A stretch of 64,000 bases of DNA, from NCBI GenBank assembly GCA_029378245.1, contig JARKIF010000098.1, positions 1-64,000 of the forward strand, given 5' to 3'. Each line of letters starts with the position of its first letter. Position 1 is the first letter of the stretch. This document shows positions 32,244 to 42,385 of the stretch, piece by piece. Made by a program: the position numbers and the translations under genes. Below the pieces are notes generated by a model, which saw only the letters and a list, made by a program, of their open reading frames with translations, was not told where the DNA came from and ran no database searches. This DNA comes from Roridomyces roridus (Eukaryota > Basidiomycota > Agaricomycetes > Agaricales > Mycenaceae).

Positions 32244-34884
32244 CTACTTCTTCTTGCCACGACGCTTGACGGTTCCCTCAGCCGTCTTCACCTTCTTGGA
32301 CTCAGATCCTTCGCTAACATCAGCCTCCGCAGCCGCCCTCTTCCTGGAACCCGACCCTCCCGCAACAGCCGTCGTCCCCGCGCTCAGTGACGCAGAAGAG
32401 TCGCCCGTCGCATTCTTCATCATCGAAACCCGTAACGAACCATCTTTCTTCCGTTCCTCCTTTCTAGTGCTCCGCAGCACGAATTCTTGGGCCTTGTCGT
32501 TGTCCGGCCAGGTCCTTGACTGCATCAACAACTTGTCGAACCAGCCCAAGACCTTATCGTATCTAAGGTTGATCGTAACAGGGGATGCATCGGCATCGTC
32601 ACTGTCGGATGCAAGAAGTTCTTCGTCCTCGTCGTCGTCGTTGCGTTTGGACGGAGGCGGGAGGTTTTGGATTTTCACTGCTTCGCGGTACCGTTCCAAA
32701 AGGGCATATAGCGGACGGTTCGTCTTGTCGATGGGGATGGTTTCACCAACATAGGTGTACTTGTTTTGATGGCCAAGACGATCAAAAAGCTCGGAACAGG
32801 CCAAGGGGTCTTTGTTTAGGTCCGTGTGTCGGAGGACCATCCAAACGAGAAGCCAGAAAAAACTTTCGAGGTCGTGGTGTGGGCCATGTAGCACGGGGTG
32901 TCTGGCCACACCATCCGAGTTCTTGATGATCTCGATGGCCATGAAAGGAAAGGTCCCCTGAAAAGAGTGAGAAGACGGTCACAGTGTTGCAAGTAAAGCA
33001 TACCGTGATGTCCTTCAAACTTTTGTCGACGTCGGCGGCGGGAAGAGGATTATCCGGGAACCGCTCATTGAACCTTTCGGCCCCTGCTGGAGTGAACTCG
33101 GCGTAGTCCCAGTCGAGGAGAAAGCCGTTGAATTCATGGCCAGCAAGGGGAACTTCGCGAAAGAGCACGTTCCCCTCGCTCACGTCGCGGTGCGTGACGC
33201 CGGCGTTGTAGGCGGTGTGATGATCTGTATAGCGTGTCAGCCAGAAGTTTGCGAGGGAAAGGAAAGAAAAACGCACGGCGCATAGCACAAAATAGAGCAC
33301 CGACCAAAGACTTTGTCGAGTCAAAATCTTTGAGTGGAGTCCCCACCGGGGTGAGTAATAACCTCATGTGGCGACGTGGAAGGTTGGGGCCGTTCTCACT
33401 GGTCGGGTTGGTCTGGTTGGTCTGGTGAAGCTGGGGGTCGTGGTCCGAATTGTCGTGCTCCACGGAGAGATCGAGGCTGCCGTGGCATTTGGCGATGGAA
33501 TCGAGAATAGCCTGCTTCTGCTCCCTCTCCTCATCCGAAGCCTCCTCGACCTCTCGCTTGCAGTGTTCTTCGATCAAGCGGTAAAAGTCAGCTTCTGGTC
33601 GCCGACACTCCTGCGGCCAGGCGTCCTTGAGAGCGTAGACGGTTGGCTCCTCCGCGTTGACGTCCTGCTCCTTCGCGTCGACGTCCTCCTCCAGGATCAC
33701 TCGGAACACTCGAGTCGCACGACCGAAAAGGCCGTCCGATCGAGAGAGAATGTTGCCGAACGTAAAACACCTGACGATCTCCAGCTCCCCAGTGTGCGAA
33801 TTGTATCGAGCGGCGCGGATCCAAAGATGCTCGCCGTCGATGTCCTCCGCACCCCACCCCTTGTAAGCCTGGATGTTGCTGACCGCTTTTCGCATCCGCT
33901 CCTGCTCTGGTTCCGTCGGGAGCGATATTGTGTCGTCGGCCCCTCGCATCAGGGGCATGGAGTAGCCCTGTGGATTGTATAATCGCCAGAGAAAGGTGGG
34001 CAGGTGCTTCTTCTCGGTCGTGAAGTCAAAGGACTCTGTGACGGAGAAACCGCTCCGGTCGAAGCGGAAGATACGAGCTTTTGTGCGGGCGAAGACGGCC
34101 ACGACATACACAAAACAGCTTCCCGATGCCATGAGGAGGTTACGGGCACCCTTGGCAAGCTGGGTAAGCGCGTTATGAGCGTCTTGTGAGTCTCTGATCC
34201 CTCGCCGTTTATCGTCCATTATGTCGATCTTGTATTTCAACTCGATGACCGTACCAGCCTGCGCCCAAACCCAGTCACCACTGTGCGAGATCTGGCCAGG
34301 TTTGGAACCCGTAATGTCGGGCATCGTGTGGTGTTCCTGTTGATCCCCATCCTCGACGGACGGAAATCTCGTGTTGCTCGTGTCGTGGAAACTGGGTTTA
34401 GTGGTGGGCGGGAAGTCTACGACGACTTTATTCAAGTATTTGATCTATTCGGGTGGCGGCGGTGAGTAGATGTTAAGATGGAGAGGATGACACTCACCAT
34501 GGGTCCCGTCATGTCCTTCTCTTTCTCCGCATTCTCGAGCTTGTTAGCTGCGGTCCGCAGTGCATATCGAGCTTTCTCCACAATGGGGCCTATTTGAACA
34601 GGGATTCCTGGCCCCATCGCATCAAGAAACGAGGAGACGTCCTGAATGTGGAATTTGTTCTTCAGCATGTCGTGCCACACTCGCTTCGCTACAGGGTCCT
34701 CTCGTTTGCGAGATTCGGAGGTGTTGGCCTGGGAGTTGAGACTCGGTCCCGGTAGTCTCTTGCGGGGGGTGGCAGACTCGACGCGAGGCTCGCCCCCTTC
34801 TGCACGCGACGCGTCGTCGTCGCTGGGTTCAAGCGGGGAATTCTCGTCGAGAGATGCTTGGGTATTAAGAGATGAGTTGGTCAT
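32244..34884 (-). CDS. FunK1-type fungal protein kinase
   Basis: FunK1 kinases are a large family expanded in multicellular basidiomycetes. The N-terminus (ATG 34884) is Ser/Asp-rich, then HDMLKNKFHIQDVSSFLDAM. The central domain holds GDWVWAQAGTVIELKYKID, FDFTTEKKHLPTFLWRLYN and HLWIRAARYNSHTGELE. Kinase motifs follow: catalytic loop THRDVSEGNVLF, metal-binding LLDWDYAEF (DWD in place of DFG), then TFPFMAIEII and the helix LESFFWLLVWM. The lysine-rich C-terminus (KRRGKKK) ends at 32244. Introns near 34440-34497, 33286-33350, 33223-33280 and 32957-33003 keep frame; length is ~760 residues. It is flanked on both sides by repeat R, a typical accessory setting. No obvious lesion. Confidence 0.75.
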
Positions 34885-35737
34885 GTTGGTAAGAAAGAAA
34901 GACCGGCGCCCACTCACATTGATCTCAACTGTCCCAGTAAGCGCGTTGTGGTTCTTGAGAACAATGGCACGTCAACGGGATTTGATGACGGAATGTTTTT
35001 CCAAATTGGGATTGAGGTCCACGTGCCAACACGTGCCTGGCGCCTTTCGCCCAGGCGCTTGCTTTTTTGCCTCAAAGTGATACAAATGACAATCGTTGTA
35101 AATTGCTCATGTAGATACACGAATATCTACACGGAAACAACCGTGATGTTTTATAGACTCAAGCTGGCAGGATCTGGTTCGAGTCTCCGTGTTTTAATTC
35201 TGGAAAAGCTGCGTTCAGTCTCGCGACACTGTTCGAATTCCCATCGCCAACATTTCCATCTACACGGCTCTCCGTCAACGGATATCTGTCTTCGCCATCG
35301 GTCCTCCCGGTTTGGGTAAAAGTAGTGAAAGTGAGCGCCGTCTTTCCATGTCTGAGCATGAAACGACTCGGTGCCAACGCCAGAGAATAGGTTGTCAGAG
35401 GACGTGTATTGGCGGTTGTTGAGGATTAAGAGTAGGCTGTTCGAATAGTAATTAAGAGTTGATTATGAGCGTCTGAAGAAAGGATGTGGCGTGACCCCCA
35501 CATCCTTTCGAACTGAAAGCATTATGAGTGGGAAGATGGAATTGGACCGAGCGATGTACGCATTTGGGACTCCAAGTGTCCAACGAGTAGAAGGGAAGAA
35601 CAGTCAGGACGGCAAGGGTGCCTGTTAGACGCATTGGCACGAATTGCAGCAATGAGTCAATTGAATTTCCCCACCCCACTCACTTGCGGGGCATGGTGGT
35701 CGTTGGCAAGCCTCGGTAACCCAACGTCTGGCCGGTG
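34885..35737. other. Intergenic, partial repeat R fragment at its right end
   Basis: No gene is seen between 34885 and about 35640. From ~35685 to 35735 a short piece of repeat R (GGCATGGTGGTCGTTGGCAA, then CTCGGTAACCCAACGTCTGG) occurs out of order before the start of copy 2. This suggests an older rearranged fragment next to it. Confidence 0.5.
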
Positions 35738-36123
35738 GTGACTGGGAGGACTTGAAAACCACTGCTACTATAGATTTCGTCATGAAGGATTTATGCTGAG
35801 CATCGTTGGGCGAAGCGTATGCCACAGTCGAAAGAAACGCGTGGTATCAAAGGGTGTAGTCACAGTGCGCCGTGGGCAAGGTTTCTCAAGGGATGGCCGT
35901 GGACAGTACTAAGCTCTATGCCGTGCAATCTTCGACCGCTACAAAGAGAACGGAATCGCTGCGTCTTGCACGAGCCCTCAGCGTTTGATCACGGATCCGC
36001 GAGAAGGAAGCTGAAATGAGCGGCATGTCCTTTCTTAAATGAACGAGGGTGAGCGTATAGAGAACGCACCCGATGGCGTTGGCTCCTCGACAAGTCCTGC
36101 TCGTCGCTCGACCCACCGACCAC
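35738..36123 (+). repeat. Repeat R, copy 2, left half
   Basis: The sequence aligns with 31345-31710 of copy 1 (shared ATTTCGTCATGAAGGATTT, then CTACAAAGAGAACGGAATCG, then GAGCGTATAGAGAACGCACC). It stops at the left end of the Ngaro element near CCCACCGACCA. The remainder resumes at 41905. Confidence 0.8.
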
Positions 36124-36282
36124 TTTCTCGCCTTAGTCGGCCTAGTCTCGTATGCACTGAAGGTGCTGCCAGGAAGTGGGATGATCCGGGCGGTTTGTTC
36201 GCTTCGGCGGGCGGTTTGTTCGCTTCGGCGATCAGAACCGACTGGTCAGGACGCGTGCCGCTGGGACGACCCAGCTGGCACG
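36124..36282 (-). repeat. Ngaro split direct repeat B2 (3' terminus)
   Basis: It matches B1 from TTTCTCGCCTTAGTCGGCCT through GACGCGTGCCGCTGGGACGA. It carries one extra 21-bp unit compared with B1. About 60 bp of unshared sequence separates it from A2. Confidence 0.8.
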
Positions 36283-36344
36283 GCTCTGGCAGACCCTTCA
36301 GTGCCTGAAGGTGTCCCAAATATCATATGTAGGTGTGCGGTGGG

Positions 36345-36640
36345 TGGGACGAAAAACTAAATCTTGCTATGCAGCTGGAGAACACGAGCGCCGAGTCGGT
36401 GTAGTCGCGACCAACACGCGAATGCTTTGTTTGGTCGCTGCCGCGCTCGTGCCGGCCTCCTGCAAGAAACACTACATCCACGGCTCGTGCCTCGCGAGTG
36501 GATCCGTGCTTTTCTCGCCTTAGTCGGCCTAGTCTCGTATGCACTGAAGGTGCTGCCAGGAAGTGGGATGATCCGGGCGGTTTGTTCGCTTCGGCGATCA
36601 GAACCGACTGGTCAGGACGCGTGCCGCTGGGACGACCCAT
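36345..36640 (-). repeat. Ngaro internal B1-A2 junction repeats
   Basis: A2 (36345-36512) is identical by eye to A1 at 41738-41904. It abuts B1 (36511-36640), which matches B2. The overlap at the junction is CTTT, also present at both outer ends, as expected for recombination of a circular intermediate. Confidence 0.85.
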
Positions 36641-36729
36641 CGACAAGCTGTAGGCGCGTCCCCGAGGCACGCGGGACACCCCACGACCAAGCCTTCAGCT
36701 TGTAGTACCTAGCATTCATGTGTCTGTAT

Positions 36730-37821
36730 TTACAAATCTAAAAATTCTGCGTGTAAGGGTGCTAGAATGTCGATCCGTCGCCAATAGTCCAAGAAGGCGT
36801 CCGACTTCCATCGACCCATCTCTTTCACGATCGAGGGGTTCACCCCCGCGAGGAGCAGCTGCGTTGTCCCGCCGATGCGGAAGCTGTGGCCGGTGAAGAT
36901 TGGGAAGCCTAATTTCGACCAAATCTCGTTGCATCGGTCGAGGAACTTCTTGCGAGTGAGGTAGATGATTGTGCTCGCCGCGTCCGTGTGTGAGAACAGC
37001 GGTTCGTCGCTGGGAATGGTGTTTATGGAGAGGTGGGCCTCGACGGCTGCGATTGGGTCTGACCGGGAGCTTTGCCGGCAAAGCATGGCGTCGTCTCCCT
37101 TCTCGCGGTGTGTTTTGGTCCACGGGAGGTGCAGGATGCGTGAGCCTTCTTTCGTCGAAGGCGATTTCAAATCGGAGACGAGGGGAATGTGGCCAGCTTT
37201 GAAAGTGGTCTGGTTCGACGAGAGCATCTCCCCGATACGGAGTTGGCCCCAGAAGGCACAGCAGGCTGCTGCGAATACCACTGCGTCCTTCGGGTTGCTG
37301 TGGTTCAGGTGGGTGTCGAGGGCCAGTAGCATGGGCTCGGTCACCGGCGGTCTCGGGTTCTTCCTTGACGACGCCGGCGTCATGTGTTCGACTCCGCGGA
37401 GGGTGTAGCGTAGTCGGATGCCTCCTTTCCATTCAGCGTCGTTGGTAATGTGCCAAGCCTTGACTGCTGCAACTGCACCCCTCGCAGTTCCCCCAGAAAT
37501 CTCGCCGGCTCTCGAAGCTGCGAACGCGCATAGTAGGAACTCGCCTGCTGGGAGTCTGAGCTCGTGTGCTATTCCTTCGGCGTCGCAGAACCGGTGGAAG
37601 GAGGCTAGGCCCGAGTTGTACTTCTTGAGCGTCGACTCTGCCCATGCACTTTGTATCGCCTTCTGTACCCTCTTTTCGGACTCGTTCGATAGTGCGTTCA
37701 GGCGTGGTCGCGATGAGGGCCGAGGTTTGTGTTTTGGTGCGAATGCGCCGTATCGTGTGCGGGCAAGGTCGGCGAGGGTGCTCTTTGCTGCTTCTCTGGC
37801 TATGTTTTCGATGTCGAGCAT
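36730..37821 (-). CDS. Ngaro tyrosine recombinase
   Basis: This integrase-type enzyme inserts the double-stranded circular intermediate without target duplication. It is taken from the first ATG (37821, MLDIENIAREAAK). An N-terminal SAM-like core-binding region (SAWAESTLKKYNSGLASFHRF) is followed by the catalytic domain. Catalytic residues by motif: first Arg in WGQLRIGEM (~residue 195), box II GHSFRIGGTTQLL with His ~312 and Arg ~315, GRWKSDAFLDYW with Trp ~338 in the second His position, and the nucleophile Tyr ~346. There are 363 residues with no stop or frameshift. It lies 75 bp from the RT ORF. Confidence 0.87.
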   Translation of the reverse strand: MLDIENIAREAAKSTLADLARTRYGAFAPKHKPRPSSRPRLNALSNESEKRVQKAIQSAWAESTLKKYNSGLASFHRFCDAEGIAHELRLPAGEFLLCAFAASRAGEISGGTARGAVAAVKAWHITNDAEWKGGIRLRYTLRGVEHMTPASSRKNPRPPVTEPMLLALDTHLNHSNPKDAVVFAAACCAFWGQLRIGEMLSSNQTTFKAGHIPLVSDLKSPSTKEGSRILHLPWTKTHREKGDDAMLCRQSSRSDPIAAVEAHLSINTIPSDEPLFSHTDAASTIIYLTRKKFLDRCNEIWSKLGFPIFTGHSFRIGGTTQLLLAGVNPSIVKEMGRWKSDAFLDYWRRIDILAPLHAEFLDL

Positions 37822-37896
37822 TGTAGTTGTGGTCAAGAGGAGTTGGTGCTGATCGCTTCATTATGCAAGTTACATTAAAATTGGTTCTCAGTCGGA

Positions 37897-39978
37897 CTAC
37901 AGTTCTTCGTATTTTACTGAATGCTCAATGTACTCTGTTAAGTGCTCTGGTATTCTTGGTGGGTTAGGGTAGAGTAGCTTCTTCGCTCCGAACTGCCCGC
38001 GGGAAGGGGCGTCTGCTAGGTTCTTGGCCGACTCCACCCATTCTATGGAGAACCAGATCTCGGCCTCCTGGTATAATCGCAGGATGTTTCGCAGTATCGC
38101 GTTTTCCTGAGCGTTATACGACTTGCCCGCCGCCAATGCCCCGATGACACCTTGGTTGTCGGAGCGCAGCTTGAAATGTGCATTGCGGATGTTGGATGCG
38201 ATGATGGTGCGAAGGGCCAACTCGATGGCTACCATTTCACCCCACCCGATGCACCGTCCTGCCGAGAACCAGCCTGGTTTGTAACTCCATGCTAGCCACT
38301 TGCCGCGGAAGACAAAACCGATGCCCCAACTTGTTGATGCGTCAACGTAAATCTCGTCCGGGTCGGCTGGTGGAGGTTCCCGGATGTGGAGGGTTACATG
38401 GGGTTGGCTCAGGGTCTCGCGCCACCACTCGATGTCCTCCGCCACCTTTGCCGATATTGTATGTTTGACGAAATCGTTTCTGGCGTTTGCAAAGGAGGCG
38501 GACAGGCGATAGATCGTGACAAGGTGTGAGCGACCGAGCTTGACGACAAGGGAGCAGTGCTCGAGTGTGCCGACCACGTTCTCGGCCTCGGTCTTGGAGA
38601 CTTTGGTCCCCGCGTTCCAGTGGGAAATCTTCCGTAGGTACTTCTGCCTCTTCAATTCTGGTAGCGAGACTGTACGCTCGGCGATGTTCCAGTCAAAGCC
38701 GATGTACGCGAAGAACGTCCGGAACGGGAAGTGTTTGTGCTCCTCCCACGGCCAGCCGAGGTCGTCTGCGACCTCGAAGAAGATCCTTTCGTCGTACTTG
38801 TAGACGAAGCGGCCAAAGGCATCGTGGCCCTCTGGGTATCGGAAGAACACGAAGTCATCGACCCATTTGAGGATCTCGTCGATGGAGAGGTATCTGAATA
38901 TTTTGACCAGTAGATCAGCGATTCTCCCGAAGACTCCTGGTGCACTAGTCGCTCCGAACGAGAAGACATTGTCGAAGTAGACTTTGCCCTGCCACTCAAT
39001 CATGAGCTGCGGGCGGTCTTCAGGTTTTGTGGGAACGATGCGAAATGCGCTCTTAACGTCGAATACAGTGGCTTCTGTGCCTCGTGGTGCACGGGCGATG
39101 ATTATGTAGCATTGAGCGAAGGAGCCCCAGTCACACGAGAAATTATCCTTGTCTATCTGTGAATTGACAGAGGGTATAGCGGGGTTGTTGTATGGGAAGG
39201 AATGGTGGTTAAACATGCGCCATTTGCCGTGAGGTGGGTCCTTTTGCAGGCAGCCGACCGGCGAGCATCGAAATGGGCCTATTAAGCTCTCAAGAAATAC
39301 TGGATCGAAGGGAGGTGAGATGCGTCCAAGTTGGCACTCGTTCAAGATGTAATTCGTGATAACGTCCGGGTGTTCAAGTGCGGACGTGAGATTCCGGGGT
39401 ATATATGTCTGTCTCGTTCGCTGATTTTCGTCTAGGCCGTGTGCAAAACCTGTACGTATTCCTGCCGGGATATCGCTGTACTCCGCCTTGATGCCCAACT
39501 CGGCAATCCAGTGTTCCCACCGGTCTGCTTTGAGGGGCGTGACGATAGGGAACAGCTCAGAACGACGGGCAGTGTTGCGAAGAATGAGCAGGAGACGCGT
39601 AACCGGGAGCTCCGGCGCCACAGAGGGTGCAGAAGTGGTTGAATTTACATGGCCCACTGCTGCAACCTTCATTGGAGTTATAACGGAAGCACGGTCGAAT
39701 GCCGTGGACTGGGGGAGTAAAGCCGCCTTTAGCGCCTCCGCGGATGCACCACTTCCCGTCTTGTGCCTGGCACTGCCTGCTTGCATGATCCGTCCCTGCG
39801 CAATACATGCACCGGTTGTCGGCGCGTGCTGTTGGTGGCGGTTGGCGTTGGCGAGTGGGGCCGTATGCGTCGTTCCGGCTTTTCGGTGCAAATTGGTCTC
39901 GAAATGGGCCATCGCGAAAGGAGCTTTTGCCCGGCGCTTGCAGGCGCTGGGCTTGTGCGGTATTGGTTCCGATAGCAC
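37897..39978 (-). CDS. Ngaro reverse transcriptase-RNase H
   Basis: The open frame covers ~690 codons. RT motifs: KDPPHGKWRMFNHHSFPYN, the first catalytic Asp in ATVFDVKSAFRIVP, FGATSAPGVFGRI, and the catalytic pair in LKWVDDFVFFR (VDD in place of YXDD). RNase H motifs: EIYVDASTSWGIG, the Glu in GEMVAIELALRTI and LRSDNQGVIGAL. The last ~420 bp of the gag ORF overlap the start of this frame (39557-39978), so RT may be made by frameshifting or internal initiation. The true start is uncertain because the first ~100 residues precede recognisable RT sequence. No lesion is seen. Confidence 0.87.
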   Translation of the reverse strand: MLSEPIPHKPSACKRRAKAPFAMAHFETNLHRKAGTTHTAPLANANRHQQHAPTTGACIAQGRIMQAGSARHKTGSGASAEALKAALLPQSTAFDRASVITPMKVAAVGHVNSTTSAPSVAPELPVTRLLLILRNTARRSELFPIVTPLKADRWEHWIAELGIKAEYSDIPAGIRTGFAHGLDENQRTRQTYIPRNLTSALEHPDVITNYILNECQLGRISPPFDPVFLESLIGPFRCSPVGCLQKDPPHGKWRMFNHHSFPYNNPAIPSVNSQIDKDNFSCDWGSFAQCYIIIARAPRGTEATVFDVKSAFRIVPTKPEDRPQLMIEWQGKVYFDNVFSFGATSAPGVFGRIADLLVKIFRYLSIDEILKWVDDFVFFRYPEGHDAFGRFVYKYDERIFFEVADDLGWPWEEHKHFPFRTFFAYIGFDWNIAERTVSLPELKRQKYLRKISHWNAGTKVSKTEAENVVGTLEHCSLVVKLGRSHLVTIYRLSASFANARNDFVKHTISAKVAEDIEWWRETLSQPHVTLHIREPPPADPDEIYVDASTSWGIGFVFRGKWLAWSYKPGWFSAGRCIGWGEMVAIELALRTIIASNIRNAHFKLRSDNQGVIGALAAGKSYNAQENAILRNILRLYQEAEIWFSIEWVESAKNLADAPSRGQFGAKKLLYPNPPRIPEHLTEYIEHSVKYEEL

Positions 39979-41718
39979 GGATTTGGGCTTCCGTCCGTGT
40001 CTGTACGTCTTGCTGGTAAGCTGATTCCCATTTGTGCGGTTGCCACGCTGATATGTCGAAATGGTTGCGGACCCATTCTCGCACGACCATATTGTGGTAC
40101 AAACGGCATGCGCCGAAGTGAGTCGAGAACTCCGGGCGCGTCCGCAGCTGTTGGAAATGTGTCCGGAATTGCTGGGCGATGAGGGGCGCGTCCCTACGGG
40201 GCATGTAGTATTCCTCGATAGCTTGTACGAGCGTATCGCCGGCGAGGACGAAATCTACCGCCGTAAGCGCTACGTCACCAGCCCCGTCGTTTTGCAGTTC
40301 CTTGGATACGAGTATCCCATCGCGCATGAACAATCCTCTCTCCTCTTTTCCCGTCCTCTCCGCCGCCTGCCGGCATTTGTCTGGTGTTAGTTCTGACAGC
40401 CAAAACATCTTTCGCAGGCCCTCCTCAGCATTCTTACGGAATGCGTTCGGGACGACCAATGAGAAGGCCGGTAGAAGGACCTTCCTCGTCGGGTCGTCGC
40501 TGGGGACAGCCGTACCCGCCCACAGCGTGCTCTGCCTCTCGTTCGGTGGTTTTGCTGCTCGTGCACCAGTCATGGGTGGAAGGGGGTGGAGGTAGTAATT
40601 GGCGCGCGGGGCGTTGGCACTGGTCTGCATGCCTGCTTACATCTTAGTCAGTCTCTGCGGGAATGCGGGCCGCGACGAGGGAATGCGGTGGTAATGGCTT
40701 TATTGGAATGCGTATGGAATGCGTGGGAATGCGTATGGAATGCGGAATGCGTAAAGATTGCGTAGGGAATGCATAGGCAGTGGTGCGAGATCCGACGCTC
40801 GGGTCTGCCGCATGATACGGGGCGTAGAGGAGGAAGTTCGGGCTTACCTTGTTGTTTCATTAGGTTTTGCATGGCCGTTGTTGTCGCTGAGCTGATCAAC
40901 TGCTCCAGCTGCGACTTCGTGAGCGTGACGCGCTCCTCGCCGTCGTCGTGAGTGCTCCGAATGTCGTTCATCGGGGAGTCTTGCGCCCAGACGCCTGTGG
41001 GTGGGCGTATCGCTCGCGACGAGGTTGGGGATAGCGGGGGAAACTCTTCTTGGGCGGCCATGTTGGCGCTGAACGCGACGCGACGGCCGTGGTTTGTGCC
41101 TGCCGATGCCGAAGCGATCGCCGCGTCTGCGTCGTGCAGCGAGAGAGCTGGAAGTGGTACACTCTTGCGTGGTTTCTTGGGCAGTCGTTGTGGTGTGGCA
41201 TTCTGGCCGGGAGTCCGCTGTTGCTGTGTTCTCTTCCTGGTGCTAGCAGTGCCGGGTGTGGTCGTCCCAGCAGCCGATCGCGACCTGGCCCTCTGTCGTC
41301 CCTTGGCTTTCCGAGTAGAGTCGGCAAGCGGGGAGGATGCCGCAATGCTGGGTTGTGTCATCGGGGACGATTGAGCGTCGCCCTGCCTCGGTCCTGTTTC
41401 CTCCATGTCGCTGTCCGACTGTAGGGCCTGTTGTTGGGACGGGTGGTTGCTCGTCTCGCTCGCTGGCTGCCTGTCTTCCTCTTCCTCCTCTTCGTCTTCC
41501 TCGTCATCCTCCTCTTCTTCCGCTATTGTCTCTGTCCCGCCACCTCTGGCCACCGACGGAGCGGGTGTCCGTCCCGTTTGAGCCTTCCCTCCGCGGGGGG
41601 TCCCTCTCGGCCGGCGAGCCGTGGCTGCGGCGGGTATACGCTGGTTCATGAGTCTGCTTTGCTGGGTGATTTTGGTCGTCGCTAGCGTCTTGGCGGCTCG
41701 CGCTGGTGTCTCTGCCAT
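39557..41718 (-). CDS. Ngaro gag-like protein with CCHC zinc knuckle
   Basis: From ATG 41718 (MAETPARAAKTLATTKITQQ) the N-terminal half is low complexity with a long acidic run, then RVTLTKSQLEQLISSATTTA. An intron with donor gtaagc after the KQQ codons (about 40640-40847) joins MQTSANAPRANYYLHPLPP. The second half contains a helical capsid-like region (WLSELTPDKCRQAAERTGKE), then a zinc knuckle CMYCAGTDHASRQC (CX2CX4HX4C). It ends with a Cys/His-rich tail CSSGPCKFNHFCTLC, which could be a second zinc site. The stop is at 39557. The spliced length is about 650 residues. Gag would coat the RNA. Confidence 0.78.
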
Positions 41719-41737
41719 TTCCGTGTATGTTGAGGGA

Positions 41738-41904
41738 ACGAAAAACTAAATCTTGCTATGCAGCTGGAGAACACGAGCGCCGAGTCGGTGTAGTCGCGAC
41801 CAACACGCGAATGCTTTGTTTGGTCGCTGCCGCGCTCGTGCCGGCCTCCTGCAAGAAACACTACATCCACGGCTCGTGCCTCGCGAGTGGATCCGTGCTT
41901 TGAA
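41738..41904 (-). repeat. Ngaro split direct repeat A1 (5' terminus)
   Basis: It is identical by eye to A2 at 36345-36512, from GAAAAACTAAATCTTGCTAT to GCGAGTGGATCCGTGCTTT. It lies about 20 bp upstream of the gag start codon and presumably contains the element's promoter. Confidence 0.85.
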
Positions 41905-42385
41905 ATTCCCGTCACTCGAGTCAATCAGCAGCTGAGCCTCCCAGATCCCCAATACGTCGGATTTGCGATGGGTCGACTGGGATGAAAACGACGCTGAGTA
42001 TCCAATATCCAATAGAGCCGGCGGGGCATGGTCGTTGGCAAGCCTCGGAAGCCTCGGTAACCCAACGTCTGACCGGGACAAGGCCGGGACACATCAAATA
42101 TCGCAAGCCCAAAACGGCGACAACGCCCCGCGGAGACGACTTCTGGCGAGCCTGTTAAAGACCGAGAATATGCAGAATATATTCTGAATTTAATCGGAAT
42201 TTCATAGGGCGCCACTGGCTCAGCGGTCATGATAATTCGACCACTGATCGACACTCTCCGGAGGTCGAGGGTTCGAAATCGGAGCCCGGGTGGTAGGTTC
42301 AACCCCAGCGTTTAACAGCTGCATATGGGGTACGCGTTCCTTTTGCTCGCACGACCTGCCATTACTTTATTGCAGCCAACCTCAC
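41905..42385 (+). repeat. Repeat R, copy 2, right half
   Basis: It aligns with ~31715-32150 of copy 1 (shared CAGATCCCCRATACGTCGGA, CACATCAAATATCGCAAGCC, AAAGACCGAGAATATGC). It includes the tRNA-like segment with A box 42216-42226 and B box 42270-42280. It ends near TTATTGCAGCCAA without the (TAA)n tail and lacks a 16-bp stretch present in copy 1. Confidence 0.8.

Larger units (their letters stand above)
36124..41904 (-). mobile_element. Ngaro-type tyrosine-recombinase retrotransposon, apparently complete
   Basis: Read in the minus direction the order is A1 (41904-41738), gag-like ORF, RT-RNase H ORF, tyrosine recombinase ORF, then B1 (36640-36511), A2 (36512-36345) and B2 (36282-36124). This is the split-direct-repeat arrangement of Ngaro/PAT elements rather than the inverted repeats of DIRS. 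A1 and A2 are identical by eye. B1 and B2 differ only by a 21-bp tandem duplication (GGGCGGTTTGTTCGCTTCGGC) in B2. I see no methyltransferase domain, which favours Ngaro. All three ORFs are open, so the copy may be young and possibly active. It sits inside repeat R. Confidence 0.88.

Noticed and set aside
36730..37821. Crypton DNA transposon (tyrosine recombinase only).
   Set aside because: The recombinase is linked to gag and RT-RNase H ORFs and to split direct repeats, which identifies an Ngaro retrotransposon.
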